This document shows, one piece after another, positions 18,723 through 26,318 of a stretch of 58,921 nucleotides of DNA. Position 1 is the first letter of the stretch. Each line of letters begins with the position of its first letter. Under the pieces are notes generated by a model. It worked only from the letters and a program-made list of their open reading frames with translations, did no database searches and was not told where the DNA came from. The DNA is from Pontibacter ramchanderi (GTDB taxonomy: Bacteria > Bacteroidota > Bacteroidia > Cytophagales > Hymenobacteraceae): NCBI RefSeq assembly GCF_002846395.1, contig NZ_PJMU01000006.1, forward strand, positions 1 through 58,921. Reading direction: 5' to 3'. A program made the translations under genes and the position numbers.

Positions 18723-19610
18723 ATGACAACACGGACGCTACTGGATTTTATTGGCAATACCCCTCTGGTGGAACTGCGCCGTATTTCTCCGAACCCGAGG
18801 GTGAAGCTGCTGGCCAAACTGGAGGGCAATAACCCCGGCGGCAGCGTGAAGGACCGGGCGGCATATGGTATGATCAAAGGAGCCTTAGATAGGGGTGAGC
18901 TGACAAAAGGTACGAAGCTGATTGAGGCCACCAGTGGCAACACAGGAATTGCACTGGCTATGATTGCAAAGTTGTTTGGGGTGGAGATAGAACTGGTGAT
19001 GCCTGCCAGCGCTACGCCGGAAAGAGTAAAGACCATGGAAGCCTATGGTGCAAAAGTCACCCTGACCCCGGCTGAGGGCTCCATGGAGGCGGCCATTGAC
19101 TATGTGCGGGAGAAAGAAGCGAAAGGTGGCTACCTGGTACTTAACCAGTTCGGCAACCCGGACAACTACGCCGCCCATTACCGCAGCACGGGCCCCGAGA
19201 TCTGGCGCGACACCGAAGGTGCCGTCACGCATTTTGTGTCGGCCATGGGCACGACTGGTACTATCATGGGCGTGTCCCGTTATCTGAAAGAGCAAAACCC
19301 GGCAGTACAGATCATCGGCACCCAGCCCGTGGAGGGCTCTCAGATTCCCGGCATACGGCGCTGGCCTGAAGCCTACCTGCCCCAGATTTTCGAACGGGAG
19401 CGCGTTGACCGCATTGTAGATGTGTCGCAGCAGGAGGCCACCGCTATGACCCGCCGCCTGGCCCTCGAAGAAGGGGTGTTCGCAGGTATGAGCAGTGGGG
19501 GAGCTGTGGCAGCGGCCACCCGCCTAATTTCGGAGCTCCATGAGGGGGTGGTGGTTTGCATCATCTGCGATCGGGGTGACCGCTACTTGTCCTCCGAACT
19601 GTTTGGCTAA
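18723..19610 (+). CDS. cysM: Cysteine synthase (CysM type)
   Basis: PLP-dependent O-acetylserine sulfhydrylase making cysteine. About 295 residues from the ATG at 18723 (an in-frame ATG at 18705 would add MHKKKN). The PLP lysine lies in NPGGSVKDRAA (Lys about 42). The substrate loop SGNTGI is near 70-75 and the phosphate loop is GTTGT (about 180). The sequence PDNYAAHYRSTGPEIW and the short length fit the CysM/CysK fold; the GSMEAAIDY segment points to the CysM side. Upstream there are TATACCTG and AGGTATAC words (18633, 18695) but no clear promoter box. The DJ-1-like gene follows 62 bp downstream. Confidence 0.9.
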   Translation: MTTRTLLDFIGNTPLVELRRISPNPRVKLLAKLEGNNPGGSVKDRAAYGMIKGALDRGELTKGTKLIEATSGNTGIALAMIAKLFGVEIELVMPASATPERVKTMEAYGAKVTLTPAEGSMEAAIDYVREKEAKGGYLVLNQFGNPDNYAAHYRSTGPEIWRDTEGAVTHFVSAMGTTGTIMGVSRYLKEQNPAVQIIGTQPVEGSQIPGIRRWPEAYLPQIFERERVDRIVDVSQQEATAMTRRLALEEGVFAGMSSGGAVAAATRLISELHEGVVVCIICDRGDRYLSSELFG

Positions 19611-19672
19611 AACATTGCCCACTTGTTTCGGGTTAAAAGGATTGACTCAAAACCATCTAATAAGCATAAACT

Positions 19673-20365
19673 ATGAAAGTACTATTTGTTTTGACTTCAC
19701 ACGACCAACTGGGGGACACCGGCAAGAAAACCGGATTTTGGGTAGAGGAGTTTGCGGCCCCTTATTACACACTCGCCGATGCCGGCGTGAAAGTGGACCT
19801 GGCTTCCCCAAAGGGAGGTCAGCCGCCTATCGACCCGAAAAGCACTGAGAAAGATGCTCAAACGGAGGCCACCCGTCGCTTTTACGAGGACGATGACCTG
19901 CAGCATAAACTCTCCCGCACCAAAAAACTCACAGAGGTGAAAGCCGAAGATTACGATGCCATCTTCTTCCCGGGTGGCCATGGCCCGCTGTGGGACCTCT
20001 CCAGTGACCAGAACTCCATCCGTTTGATCGAGGACTTTGCAAAACAGCAGAAGCCAGTGGCTGCCGTTTGCCACGGCCCCGCCGCTTTGATGCAGGCCAA
20101 AGGCCCGAATGGGGAGCCGCTCGTGAAAGGCAAGAAAGTAGCTGGCTTTACCAATACCGAAGAAGAGGCCGTGCAACTGACCGATGTGGTACCTTTTCTG
20201 GTAGAGGACCGTTACCAGGAACTGGGAGGCATTTACTCCAAAGCTGATGATTGGCAGCCCTATGTGGTGACAGACGGCTTATTGATTACCGGACAAAACC
20301 CCGCCTCTTCGGAACCTGCGGCAGAGGCCCTGCTTAAAATGCTGAAAAAGGAGACAGCAGCTTAA
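19673..20365 (+). CDS. DJ-1/PfpI superfamily protein (Hsp31-like glyoxalase/deglycase type)
   Basis: 230 residues with the class I glutamine-amidotransferase-like fold. The nucleophile Cys is in AAVCHGPAAL (Cys about 129) and the conserved Glu is near WVEEFAAPYY (about 24-25), with FFPGGHGPLWDL (about 99-110) forming the pocket. This matches the Hsp31/glyoxalase III-like group (YDR533C/HchA-like small forms), enzymes that act on methylglyoxal or are proposed as chaperones. The exact activity cannot be told from sequence. Possibly co-transcribed with cysM; a strong terminator follows at 20406-20446. Confidence 0.85.
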   Translation: MKVLFVLTSHDQLGDTGKKTGFWVEEFAAPYYTLADAGVKVDLASPKGGQPPIDPKSTEKDAQTEATRRFYEDDDLQHKLSRTKKLTEVKAEDYDAIFFPGGHGPLWDLSSDQNSIRLIEDFAKQQKPVAAVCHGPAALMQAKGPNGEPLVKGKKVAGFTNTEEEAVQLTDVVPFLVEDRYQELGGIYSKADDWQPYVVTDGLLITGQNPASSEPAAEALLKMLKKETAA

Positions 20366-20405
20366 TTTTTGCCGCTTCCGTATACCTGACTATCAGTGTA
20401 GCGTG

Positions 20406-20446
20406 AAAATCCCACCAGATGACGAATTGTTGTCGGTGGGATTTTT
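20406..20446 (+). terminator. Terminator downstream of the DJ-1-like gene
   Basis: AAAATCCCACC / GGTGGGATTTTT with an 18-base loop, ending in a T-run on the plus strand. Confidence 0.88.
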
Positions 20447-20546
20447 ATGTTAAGCAGCATGTCGCGTTTCAGTTTTCGCTAAAATCTCGGGTTTAAATTC
20501 AGGTATAGTACTGCCTTTCCTGAAACAAAGAGTCAGGGGTTAGGGT

Positions 20547-20568
20547 AATTAATGTATATACATTAATT
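20547..20568. promoter_or_regulatory. Perfect 22-bp palindrome before the pirin gene (probable operator)
   Basis: A completely symmetric AT-rich sequence centred between 20557 and 20558, with the core ATGTATATACAT and flanks AATTA/TAATT. It runs into TTAATTTG (20563-20570), one base from a -7 box, 23 bp before the pirin ATG. Position and perfect dyad symmetry suggest an operator for a dimeric regulator; no regulator gene is adjacent. Confidence 0.55.
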
Positions 20569-20592
20569 TGCAGACGATCTAGCGTTAACCTT

Positions 20593-21444
20593 ATGCGAAA
20601 AATAAAAGATTTACATAAAGCGGTGTATGCCCCGGTGGATGACCTGGTGACCTACCGGGCCATCCCTACACGTGAAGTGGAATACATTGATCCTTTCCTT
20701 TTTCTTAACCACCACGGCCCGCAGGTGTACAAACCTGGCAACCGCGGGCTGCCTTTTGGCCCGCACCCGCACCGCGGCTTCGAAACCCTGACCTTTATTC
20801 TGGAAGGTGATATCATGCATCAGGACACAGGTGGCGGTAAAGACATTATCGAAGCCGGGGGTGTGCAGTGGATGACAGCCGGCAGCGGTTTGATCCATGC
20901 GGAGGTATCGTCCGAGAAATTCAAGCAGGAGGGAGGGCCGCTGGAGATTCTGCAGCTTTGGTTTAACCTGCCGGCCAGACACAAAATGGCCGCACCAAAT
21001 TACATCGGGCTGCAGGAAGATAAGATTCCGGTGGTGGAGCTCGACAATGGCCGCGTGCACGTCAATGTGATCTCCGGTAGTTGGGGGGAGGTGCAGGCGC
21101 CTATCCAGAACCTGAGCGATATTCACATGGTGAGCATTGAGCTGCAGAATGGTGGCGAGTTTGTCTACAACGTCCCATCCGAACGCAACATCTTCTTCTA
21201 TGTGGTACGCGGTGCCGTGAAGGTGAACGGCCAAATGGCTGAGAAACTTACGCTGGTGGAGTTCGCCAACGAAGGCAAGGAAGTGAAAGTAGAAGCCACG
21301 GAAGACGCCTACTTGCTCTTTGGGCATGCCCAGCCATTCAACGAACCTGTTGTATCGCACGGTCCGTTTGTCATGAACACCGAAGAGGAAATTCACCAGG
21401 CCTTCCGCGATTACCAAATGGGGAAAATGGGAACCTGGAGTTAG
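20593..21444 (+). CDS. Pirin family protein
   Basis: 283 residues with the two-cupin pirin fold. The N-terminal cupin includes FGPHPHRGFETLTFILEG (about 58-75) with the metal-binding His pair, a further His in DIMHQD, and GLIHAEVS with another His. The C-terminal cupin is degenerate, as in known pirins. Some bacterial pirins are quercetin dioxygenases and others bind regulators; sequence alone does not decide. A perfect palindrome sits on its likely promoter, so expression is probably regulated. Terminated by the shared hairpin at 21527-21564. Confidence 0.9.
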   Translation: MRKIKDLHKAVYAPVDDLVTYRAIPTREVEYIDPFLFLNHHGPQVYKPGNRGLPFGPHPHRGFETLTFILEGDIMHQDTGGGKDIIEAGGVQWMTAGSGLIHAEVSSEKFKQEGGPLEILQLWFNLPARHKMAAPNYIGLQEDKIPVVELDNGRVHVNVISGSWGEVQAPIQNLSDIHMVSIELQNGGEFVYNVPSERNIFFYVVRGAVKVNGQMAEKLTLVEFANEGKEVKVEATEDAYLLFGHAQPFNEPVVSHGPFVMNTEEEIHQAFRDYQMGKMGTWS

Positions 21445-21526
21445 CGGGAGTTTTGGAATTTGAGCATTGGGGAGTTGAGGCGTTTCGCAAAGTCTGAACG
21501 CTTGCCTGTCTCCGAAAGCCATCATT

Positions 21527-21564
21527 AAAAAGGGCTCTCTTTCACTAGGAAGAGAGCCCTTTTT
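21527..21564. terminator. Bidirectional terminator between pirin and the pseudouridine synthase
   Basis: AAAAAGGGCTCTCT / AGAGAGCCCTTTTT, a perfect 14-bp stem with a 10-base loop. It lies between convergent genes and has T-runs on both strands. Confidence 0.92.
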
Positions 21565-21598
21565 AGGTATTACATTGCTATTTTCTAATGGCTAAGTA

Positions 21599-22675
21599 TT
21601 ACCTGCCGCGTTTCTGGCCTTCTTTAGGGCCATCGCTGCGCTTGCCGCCGCTTTTTGGGGCAGAACTTCTGCCAGGAGCTGATTTTGGAGAACCTGTTAA
21701 GCTACCGCCACGGGAAGTTTTACCCGGGCTTCCGGCGCCTTGTCTGGAAGCGCTTGTTCTTTTGGCGCCATCATTTCCTTTAGCTGTTGTTGAACCAGGT
21801 CTGCTGCCTCTTGCCGGCCCCTGACCCACGCCACTTCTGGAAGGTGCTCCTGATGCGCCGCCTCTTGCAGAGCTAGCGCCTGCGCCGCCTCTTGCTCCGG
21901 ACCGTTCTCCCCGGCCAGGTCTGCCATAGCTGCTTTCTGACGTTTTGCGGCTGCTTGTTACCTTTCCGCCAGGCACCATGCTGGTCAGGCTGCTCACTTC
22001 CTGCGGCGTGAGCACACGCCAATGGCCCGATGGCAGTTTTGACAAGGAAAAGTCACCGAAACGAACGCGCTGCAGGTGCATGACCTTATAGCCCAGGCTT
22101 TCGCACATGCGTTTCAGATAGTGGTCGGTGCCGGGCTTCAGGGTAATGCGGAAGCGGGTCTGCGTTTCTTTCGACACGGAGTTGTTTATCCGCTCTTCGC
22201 CAGGTATAGGCGCACCGCCACCGCTGATCTTTTGCAGAAAATCCGCCGTGATCAACTTGTCCACGGTCACGATGTACTCTTTCTCATACCTGTTGTCGGC
22301 ACGCTTCACGCCACGTACAAAATCGCCGTCGTTGCTCAGGAAGATGATGCCCTCGGCCTCACGCTCGAGCATGGCAGTTGGCTCCAGCGTAGCCGGGAAA
22401 TTAATGGCCCGCACCACGTTATCGCGCACCGCCATATCGGAGGTGGCCGACATGTTGGCCGGTTTGTTGAAGATCAGGTATACGGGCTGTTCCTGTTTCA
22501 CGCGCAGCATCTCATCGTCAATGCGCACCTTGTCCTTGGGCGTCACTTTCATGCCCGGATCAGTTGGGATTTTCCCGTTCACGGTCACGCGGCCCTGTTC
22601 TATTAATTCGTCTGCATCGCGGCGCGAGCAGAAGCCCGAATCGCTGATGAATTTATTCAGTCTTTTTGGTTCCAT
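21599..22675 (-). CDS. RluF-like 23S rRNA pseudouridine synthase with RG-rich tail
   Basis: About 358 residues from the ATG at 22675 (an in-frame ATG at 22702 would add nine residues). An N-terminal S4 RNA-binding domain (KRLNKFISDSGFCSRRDADE) is followed by the RluB/E/F-type synthase domain with YLIFNKPANMSATSDM and YEKEYIVTVDK. In this family the catalytic motif is G-R-L-D-x-x-(S/T)-x-G; here the aligned segment reads AMLEREAEG, so the catalytic Asp appears to be Glu (codon GAG). The last 110 or so residues are low complexity, rich in G, S, R, A and P, with RG repeats, resembling flexible RNA-binding tails. It is either active with an altered residue or a repurposed RNA-binding protein. Confidence 0.85.
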   Translation of the reverse strand: MEPKRLNKFISDSGFCSRRDADELIEQGRVTVNGKIPTDPGMKVTPKDKVRIDDEMLRVKQEQPVYLIFNKPANMSATSDMAVRDNVVRAINFPATLEPTAMLEREAEGIIFLSNDGDFVRGVKRADNRYEKEYIVTVDKLITADFLQKISGGGAPIPGEERINNSVSKETQTRFRITLKPGTDHYLKRMCESLGYKVMHLQRVRFGDFSLSKLPSGHWRVLTPQEVSSLTSMVPGGKVTSSRKTSESSYGRPGRGERSGARGGAGASSARGGASGAPSRSGVGQGPARGSRPGSTTAKGNDGAKRTSASRQGAGSPGKTSRGGSLTGSPKSAPGRSSAPKSGGKRSDGPKEGQKRGR

Positions 22676-22743
22676 GTTTTTCGTGGCGCAGGTATAGCTC
22701 AATCCTGTGCTACCCTCGTTTACGCCAATCCTTTAAGAAGAAG

Positions 22744-22751
22744 CAAAATTA
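22744..22751 (-). promoter_or_regulatory. -7 box (TAATTTTG) of the pseudouridine synthase gene
   Basis: Perfect TAnnTTTG on the minus strand, 69 bp before the ATG at 22675. No TTTG at -33 spacing is present. Confidence 0.45.
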
Positions 22752-22821
22752 CGGGAAAATATAGTTTTACCTACTTCTTTAGGCGGATCCAGGCGTTTTA
22801 AGGCACCCAGTACCATTTAGC

Positions 22822-24162
22822 CTACTCGCTTTCGAGGGCATAGGAGGTCTGCCGCGTGGAGATCGCAAAGCCGATCGCCACGCCTACAAGTGCCGGTAAC
22901 ACCCAGCCCATACCGAGGCTGTACAGCGGCAGGTAAGTGGCGAACACCCCGCTGATGCCTAACTTAAAACCGGCTGCGCTCAGGCCTTCCACCACACTCA
23001 CTATACCTGTCAATAGCACCGACCAGGTATAAATGGCGTTCCGCTTGCGGAGCATTGGGGCAAACAGCGTCAGGACAATCAGCACGATCACCATCGGATA
23101 GATTCCCACCAGTACAGGTATAGAGAAAGAGATGATCTGCGTCAGGCCAACATTTGAGATCAGGGCGCTCACCAGGGTCAGCCCCAATACATATTGCTTG
23201 TAAGAAATGGAAGGACGCAGTTTATTGAAGTAACTGGCACAGGCCACGATCAGGCCAATGCTGGTAGTAAGGCAGGCAAAAATAATGGCGACACTTAGGA
23301 TCAGACTGCCAGCCACGCCAAACTGCAAATTGGAGATCTGGCTGATGATCATGCCTCCGTTTTCGAGGTGGCCGATGGCCTGCACGCTCGTTGCGCCTGA
23401 GTAGGCCAGTCCCACATAAACCAGGCCCAGACCGGCAGCCGCTATCAGGCCAGCCGTGGTGCACACTTTAGCAATTTGCTTCGGACTGTCAACCCCTTTG
23501 GAGCGGATGGCATTGATAACGATAAGGCCAAAAATAAAAGAACCAATGGTATCCATGGTCAGGTAGCCTTCCTGGAAGCCTTTGAAGAAAGGTGCTGCCT
23601 CGTAGGCCGCCAATGGCTCTGTGATAGCACCTAGTGGGGAAAAGAGGTTCATGGCCAGCAGCGCCGCCAGAATGATCAGCAGCACCGGCGTCAGGATCTT
23701 GCCGATGGTGTCCACCACTTTGCCAGGGTTCAGTGCCAGGAGGTAAGTAACGCCAAAGAAAATGATCGAGTAGAGTGCCATGCTCCAGGCAGATGCTTTC
23801 ATTCCTTCCGAAAGAAAAGGCGCAATGCCGATCTCGTACGATACTGTTCCGGTACGGGGAACTGCGAACAGCGGCCCGATGGTAAGGTATATGATAACCG
23901 GAAACAGAAGCCCGAACACCGGGTGCACCTTCGAAGAGATGGACTGGACGTCTTCGTTCTTGGACATGCCGATTGCGATCACGCCGAGCAGCGGAAGACC
24001 AACGCCGGTCATCAGAAAGCCGACAATGGCAGGTATAAGTTCGGTGCCAGCCGCCTGGCCCAGTGATAATGGAAAAATAAGGTTGCCCGCGCCAAAGAAA
24101 ATGGCGAAAAGCATAAGGCCAATGAAAAATGTTTCCTTAAAAGAGATGCTTCCTGATTTCAC
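22822..24162 (-). CDS. brnQ: Branched-chain amino acid:cation symporter (LIVCS family)
   Basis: A 446-residue inner-membrane transporter of the BrnQ/LIVCS family that imports Leu, Ile and Val with Na+ or H+. About 12 hydrophobic helices can be counted. The N-terminal signature FFGAGNLIFPLSLGQAAG (about 20-37) and GVGLPLLGVIAIG (about 52-64) are typical. Length is standard. Transcribed alone; the upstream gap contains a 9-bp inverted repeat (24190-24212) that could be an operator for an Lrp/AsnC-type regulator, which would fit the substrate. Confidence 0.93.
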   Translation of the reverse strand: MKSGSISFKETFFIGLMLFAIFFGAGNLIFPLSLGQAAGTELIPAIVGFLMTGVGLPLLGVIAIGMSKNEDVQSISSKVHPVFGLLFPVIIYLTIGPLFAVPRTGTVSYEIGIAPFLSEGMKASAWSMALYSIIFFGVTYLLALNPGKVVDTIGKILTPVLLIILAALLAMNLFSPLGAITEPLAAYEAAPFFKGFQEGYLTMDTIGSFIFGLIVINAIRSKGVDSPKQIAKVCTTAGLIAAAGLGLVYVGLAYSGATSVQAIGHLENGGMIISQISNLQFGVAGSLILSVAIIFACLTTSIGLIVACASYFNKLRPSISYKQYVLGLTLVSALISNVGLTQIISFSIPVLVGIYPMVIVLIVLTLFAPMLRKRNAIYTWSVLLTGIVSVVEGLSAAGFKLGISGVFATYLPLYSLGMGWVLPALVGVAIGFAISTRQTSYALESE

Positions 24163-24189
24163 AATATGGTCTGCTCAGTGAGAGAATGT

Positions 24190-24212
24190 ATTTAATTGTA
24201 TTGCAATTAAAT
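24190..24212. promoter_or_regulatory. AT-rich inverted repeat upstream of brnQ
   Basis: ATTTAATTG (24190-24198) and CAATTAAAT (24204-24212) are perfect complements with a 5-base spacer, 28 bp before the brnQ ATG on the minus strand. It is a candidate operator; regulator unknown. Confidence 0.4.
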
Positions 24213-24333
24213 ATCCAATCCGGCAAAATCCTACATTTATCTTGTGTTTAGTAAATCGAGCAGGTACTATCTATTTCAAAATAGCAGCACAGAAAGAGCC
24301 GGAAATTAAATATATTGCTCCTCCTGGATAAAA

Positions 24334-24750
24334 TTGAGCATGAAGAACCCCTACCTGAGAAGCCTGCTATGGCATTCACTTTGCTTTCTGTTAAGCGAGG
24401 TTTTCCTATTTATTTTGATGGAATGGAATAGCCCGGTTGCGTCCCGAACTTCGGCTGAGGCCTCTGTTATGTACCTGGTTATTGTAATGCCTGTTCTGTA
24501 TGGGCTATACGTTGCCTTGCACATGCTGTTTTTGCTGTTCACTCATTTTAAAAAGCGTTACAAGTTCCCATTCAACCCGGTGAGTGCCGCATTTCTATTC
24601 GATCTTGTCTTGCTCTCCTTCATCGGAACAGCCCTTGATCAGGATAGGGCTCTTACCAATCCCCTTCTTGCCATAGCAGCAGGTACCTTTATTTTTCTCC
24701 TCATCGAGATCTGCCATTCATTTTATGCGCCCGACAAGGCACTTGGTTAA
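24334..24750 (+). CDS. Uncharacterised four-helix membrane protein
   Basis: A 138-residue protein with four hydrophobic segments (about 9-27, 46-68, 83-100 and 107-126) and short charged loops such as HFKKRYKFPF. No known motif was recognised. An in-frame ATG at 24340 is an alternative start. Composition and codon choice resemble the surrounding genes. It stands alone between brnQ (divergent) and the STAS-like gene (convergent); the 130-bp gap after it has no clear terminator. Confidence 0.6.
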   Translation: MSMKNPYLRSLLWHSLCFLLSEVFLFILMEWNSPVASRTSAEASVMYLVIVMPVLYGLYVALHMLFLLFTHFKKRYKFPFNPVSAAFLFDLVLLSFIGTALDQDRALTNPLLAIAAGTFIFLLIEICHSFYAPDKALG

Positions 24751-24882
24751 GCTTTTTGGATCTTTTAATTCACTTATCCAGGAAAGCATTACAGCAGGTA
24801 GAATAGCGTAATTGGCATCGTTTGCTGCAAGCAAAATACGCGCAGCCAGCATAGAAAAAAGCAGCAGCTTGTTTCAGATAGA

Positions 24883-25293
24883 TCAACCAGCTTTCAGCCA
24901 TTGAAGTGCCATACCTGCGTCGTCGAAGTTTCTGAACGCAAAGCTGGGTTTCAATTCATCTATCAGCTGTTTTGCATGCTGTTTGGCCTTTTCTTCACGT
25001 AATTTGGTAAGCGAGCCCAATCGGGCTGTCATCGCCAGGCGGGTGCTGCGCAGGTTTCCATGCAATTCCCTGATCAGTTCAGAATATGCCTCCTCGTCTA
25101 TGAGTACCTGATTAAAGCGCGAGTCGATCAGCAGTTTTTTGATGTCGTAGAATGCAATCACTTCCCGAAGTTTTGCGAAAGAGTAGGTGATTTGTGTTCT
25201 GGAGTAAATGTTGATATCGGGCCAGCTGACGGAGAGAATATCGGTAGCGGGATCGTAGTTGAGTTCGATTAATCCATCGCGGTGGAGGAGCAT
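24883..25293 (-). CDS. STAS/SpoIIAA-like small protein
   Basis: A 136-residue soluble protein. The layout is beta-strand-rich at the N-terminus (LIELNYDPATDILSVSWPD), then a helix, then YDIKKLLIDSRFN and a C-terminal FRNFDDAGMALQWL. This resembles the SpoIIAA-like/STAS-like family common in Cytophagales and is related to the neighbour at 25842-26255: both have a central D-(S/T)-R segment and end with F-x-D-x-x-x-A-x-x-W-L. Function unknown; related domains act in signalling or membrane association. A -7 box (TAAGTTTG) lies at 25318-25325. Confidence 0.65.
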   Translation of the reverse strand: MLLHRDGLIELNYDPATDILSVSWPDINIYSRTQITYSFAKLREVIAFYDIKKLLIDSRFNQVLIDEEAYSELIRELHGNLRSTRLAMTARLGSLTKLREEKAKQHAKQLIDELKPSFAFRNFDDAGMALQWLKAG

Positions 25294-25317
25294 GCGGGTA
25301 CTGTTTAGTATTTAAAT

Positions 25318-25325
25318 CAAACTTA
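25318..25325 (-). promoter_or_regulatory. -7 box (TAAGTTTG) of the STAS-like gene
   Basis: Perfect TAnnTTTG on the minus strand, 25 bp before the ATG at 25293. A -33 box is not evident. Confidence 0.5.
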
Positions 25326-25498
25326 CAATTATTTTTTTACAGTTTTGTTTAGTAATTTATTCATTGCACCAAGAACTGGTTGATAATGTGCTGCTTATTT
25401 TCTGTAATCGGGAACAGTTTGCCTAACCCGGTTTTGAATTGAAACCATTTTAGCCTGCCCAACCTTATATAAGCGATTACCCGAAGCGACCACTTACT

Positions 25499-25762
25499 AT
25501 GCTGGAATACTCTATGTTCGAAAGGCTTCCTTATCGGAGCCAGCGAGAAGCCCTCAAAAAAGACGGCACCCTCATCGCCCGGCGGCAGGTAAACGGGTAT
25601 ACGATTCTGCTCTATACCTGGGGCCATACCTTTGTAGAGGTATGGACGGGCTCGGAGGCAGAGGTGGTGAGCACTTTCAGGCAAACAGCTGATGCGCTGG
25701 CTGTGCTCGAGCCATACGCCAACGAGGTGGATATCCGGCAACTGATCGAAACGCTCAACTAA
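25499..25762 (+). CDS. Small uncharacterised soluble protein
   Basis: 87 residues, MLEYSMFERLPYRSQREALK onward, with a central beta-rich stretch (GYTILLYTWGHTFVEVW) and an acidic C-terminus. There is no signal peptide or membrane segment. I recognise no domain. It has a strong terminator immediately downstream and normal coding character. The 178-codon frame on the opposite strand is less credible because it is low in typical protein features and crosses the terminator. Confidence 0.55.
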   Translation: MLEYSMFERLPYRSQREALKKDGTLIARRQVNGYTILLYTWGHTFVEVWTGSEAEVVSTFRQTADALAVLEPYANEVDIRQLIETLN

Positions 25763-25771
25763 GAGACGATA

Positions 25772-25829
25772 AAACAGAAACACCTGCCGGGGCTGGTTTA
25801 TATGCCAGCCCCGGCAGGTGTTTCTGTTT
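25772..25829. terminator. Long perfect hairpin, bidirectional terminator
   Basis: Two perfectly complementary 25-bp arms (25772-25796 and 25805-25829) with an 8-base loop. The centre of the stem is GC-rich and the outer ends are A/T-rich, so it terminates both convergent genes. The stem is longer than the other terminators here. Confidence 0.88.
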
Positions 25830-25841
25830 ACTAGTAATGGT

Positions 25842-26255
25842 CTAGTTGCTAAGCGAAAACTGTCGGAGCCATTGCTCGGCAGTATGCTTGTCCTCAAACA
25901 CCTTGACTGAAAACGATTTCAATTTGCTGTAAAAACTGGAGGCTGTCGACTCCGCGAACGTCTCCGGGGTGGTGATCATGGCGAAGTGTTTCAGTCCTGC
26001 ACGGGCCGCACGCGGTGCCCAGTCGTTCAGCACCCAACCCAGGGAGTGGTCCCAGCCCCCAATAATCAGGCGCGTGTCATTCAGCACGCTGTTATAGCCA
26101 GCCTCCGCCAAAGCATCTGTGTAGGCCTGGGCGCCTGTTTTAACGTTCTCCTCAGTCAGATACCCCATCCAGTTCACGTGCACCCATTTATTTTTATGAT
26201 CTACATCAATGGTCAGGTATACACGCCCGAAAGGGTTTTTTAATTCCTGCTTCAT
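25842..26255 (-). CDS. STAS/SpoIIAA-like small protein (paralogue)
   Basis: A 137-residue soluble protein with the same plan as the product of 24883-25293: N-terminal strands (VYLTIDVDHKNKWVHVNWMG), a central NDTRLIIGG segment and a C-terminal VFEDKHTAEQWLRQF. Overall similarity between the two is low but the motifs keep their spacing. The start is the ATG at 26255; the gene is monocistronic and ends at the 25-bp hairpin. Function unknown. Confidence 0.65.
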   Translation of the reverse strand: MKQELKNPFGRVYLTIDVDHKNKWVHVNWMGYLTEENVKTGAQAYTDALAEAGYNSVLNDTRLIIGGWDHSLGWVLNDWAPRAARAGLKHFAMITTPETFAESTASSFYSKLKSFSVKVFEDKHTAEQWLRQFSLSN

Positions 26256-26318
26256 ATATTACCCAATACAAAATCACTGCAACAGTCAATAGCGGGTGCA
26301 ATTTTGCGCTTTTTCAGT

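Noticed and set aside
20611..21525. 304-codon minus frame opposite pirin
   Set aside because: Pirin cupin motifs are unambiguous on the other strand; the frame runs almost into the terminator and has no domain.
25361..25897. 178-codon minus frame near 25.4-25.9 kb
   Set aside because: It would cross the 25-bp hairpin and the end of the STAS-like gene; the 87-residue plus-strand gene is preferred.
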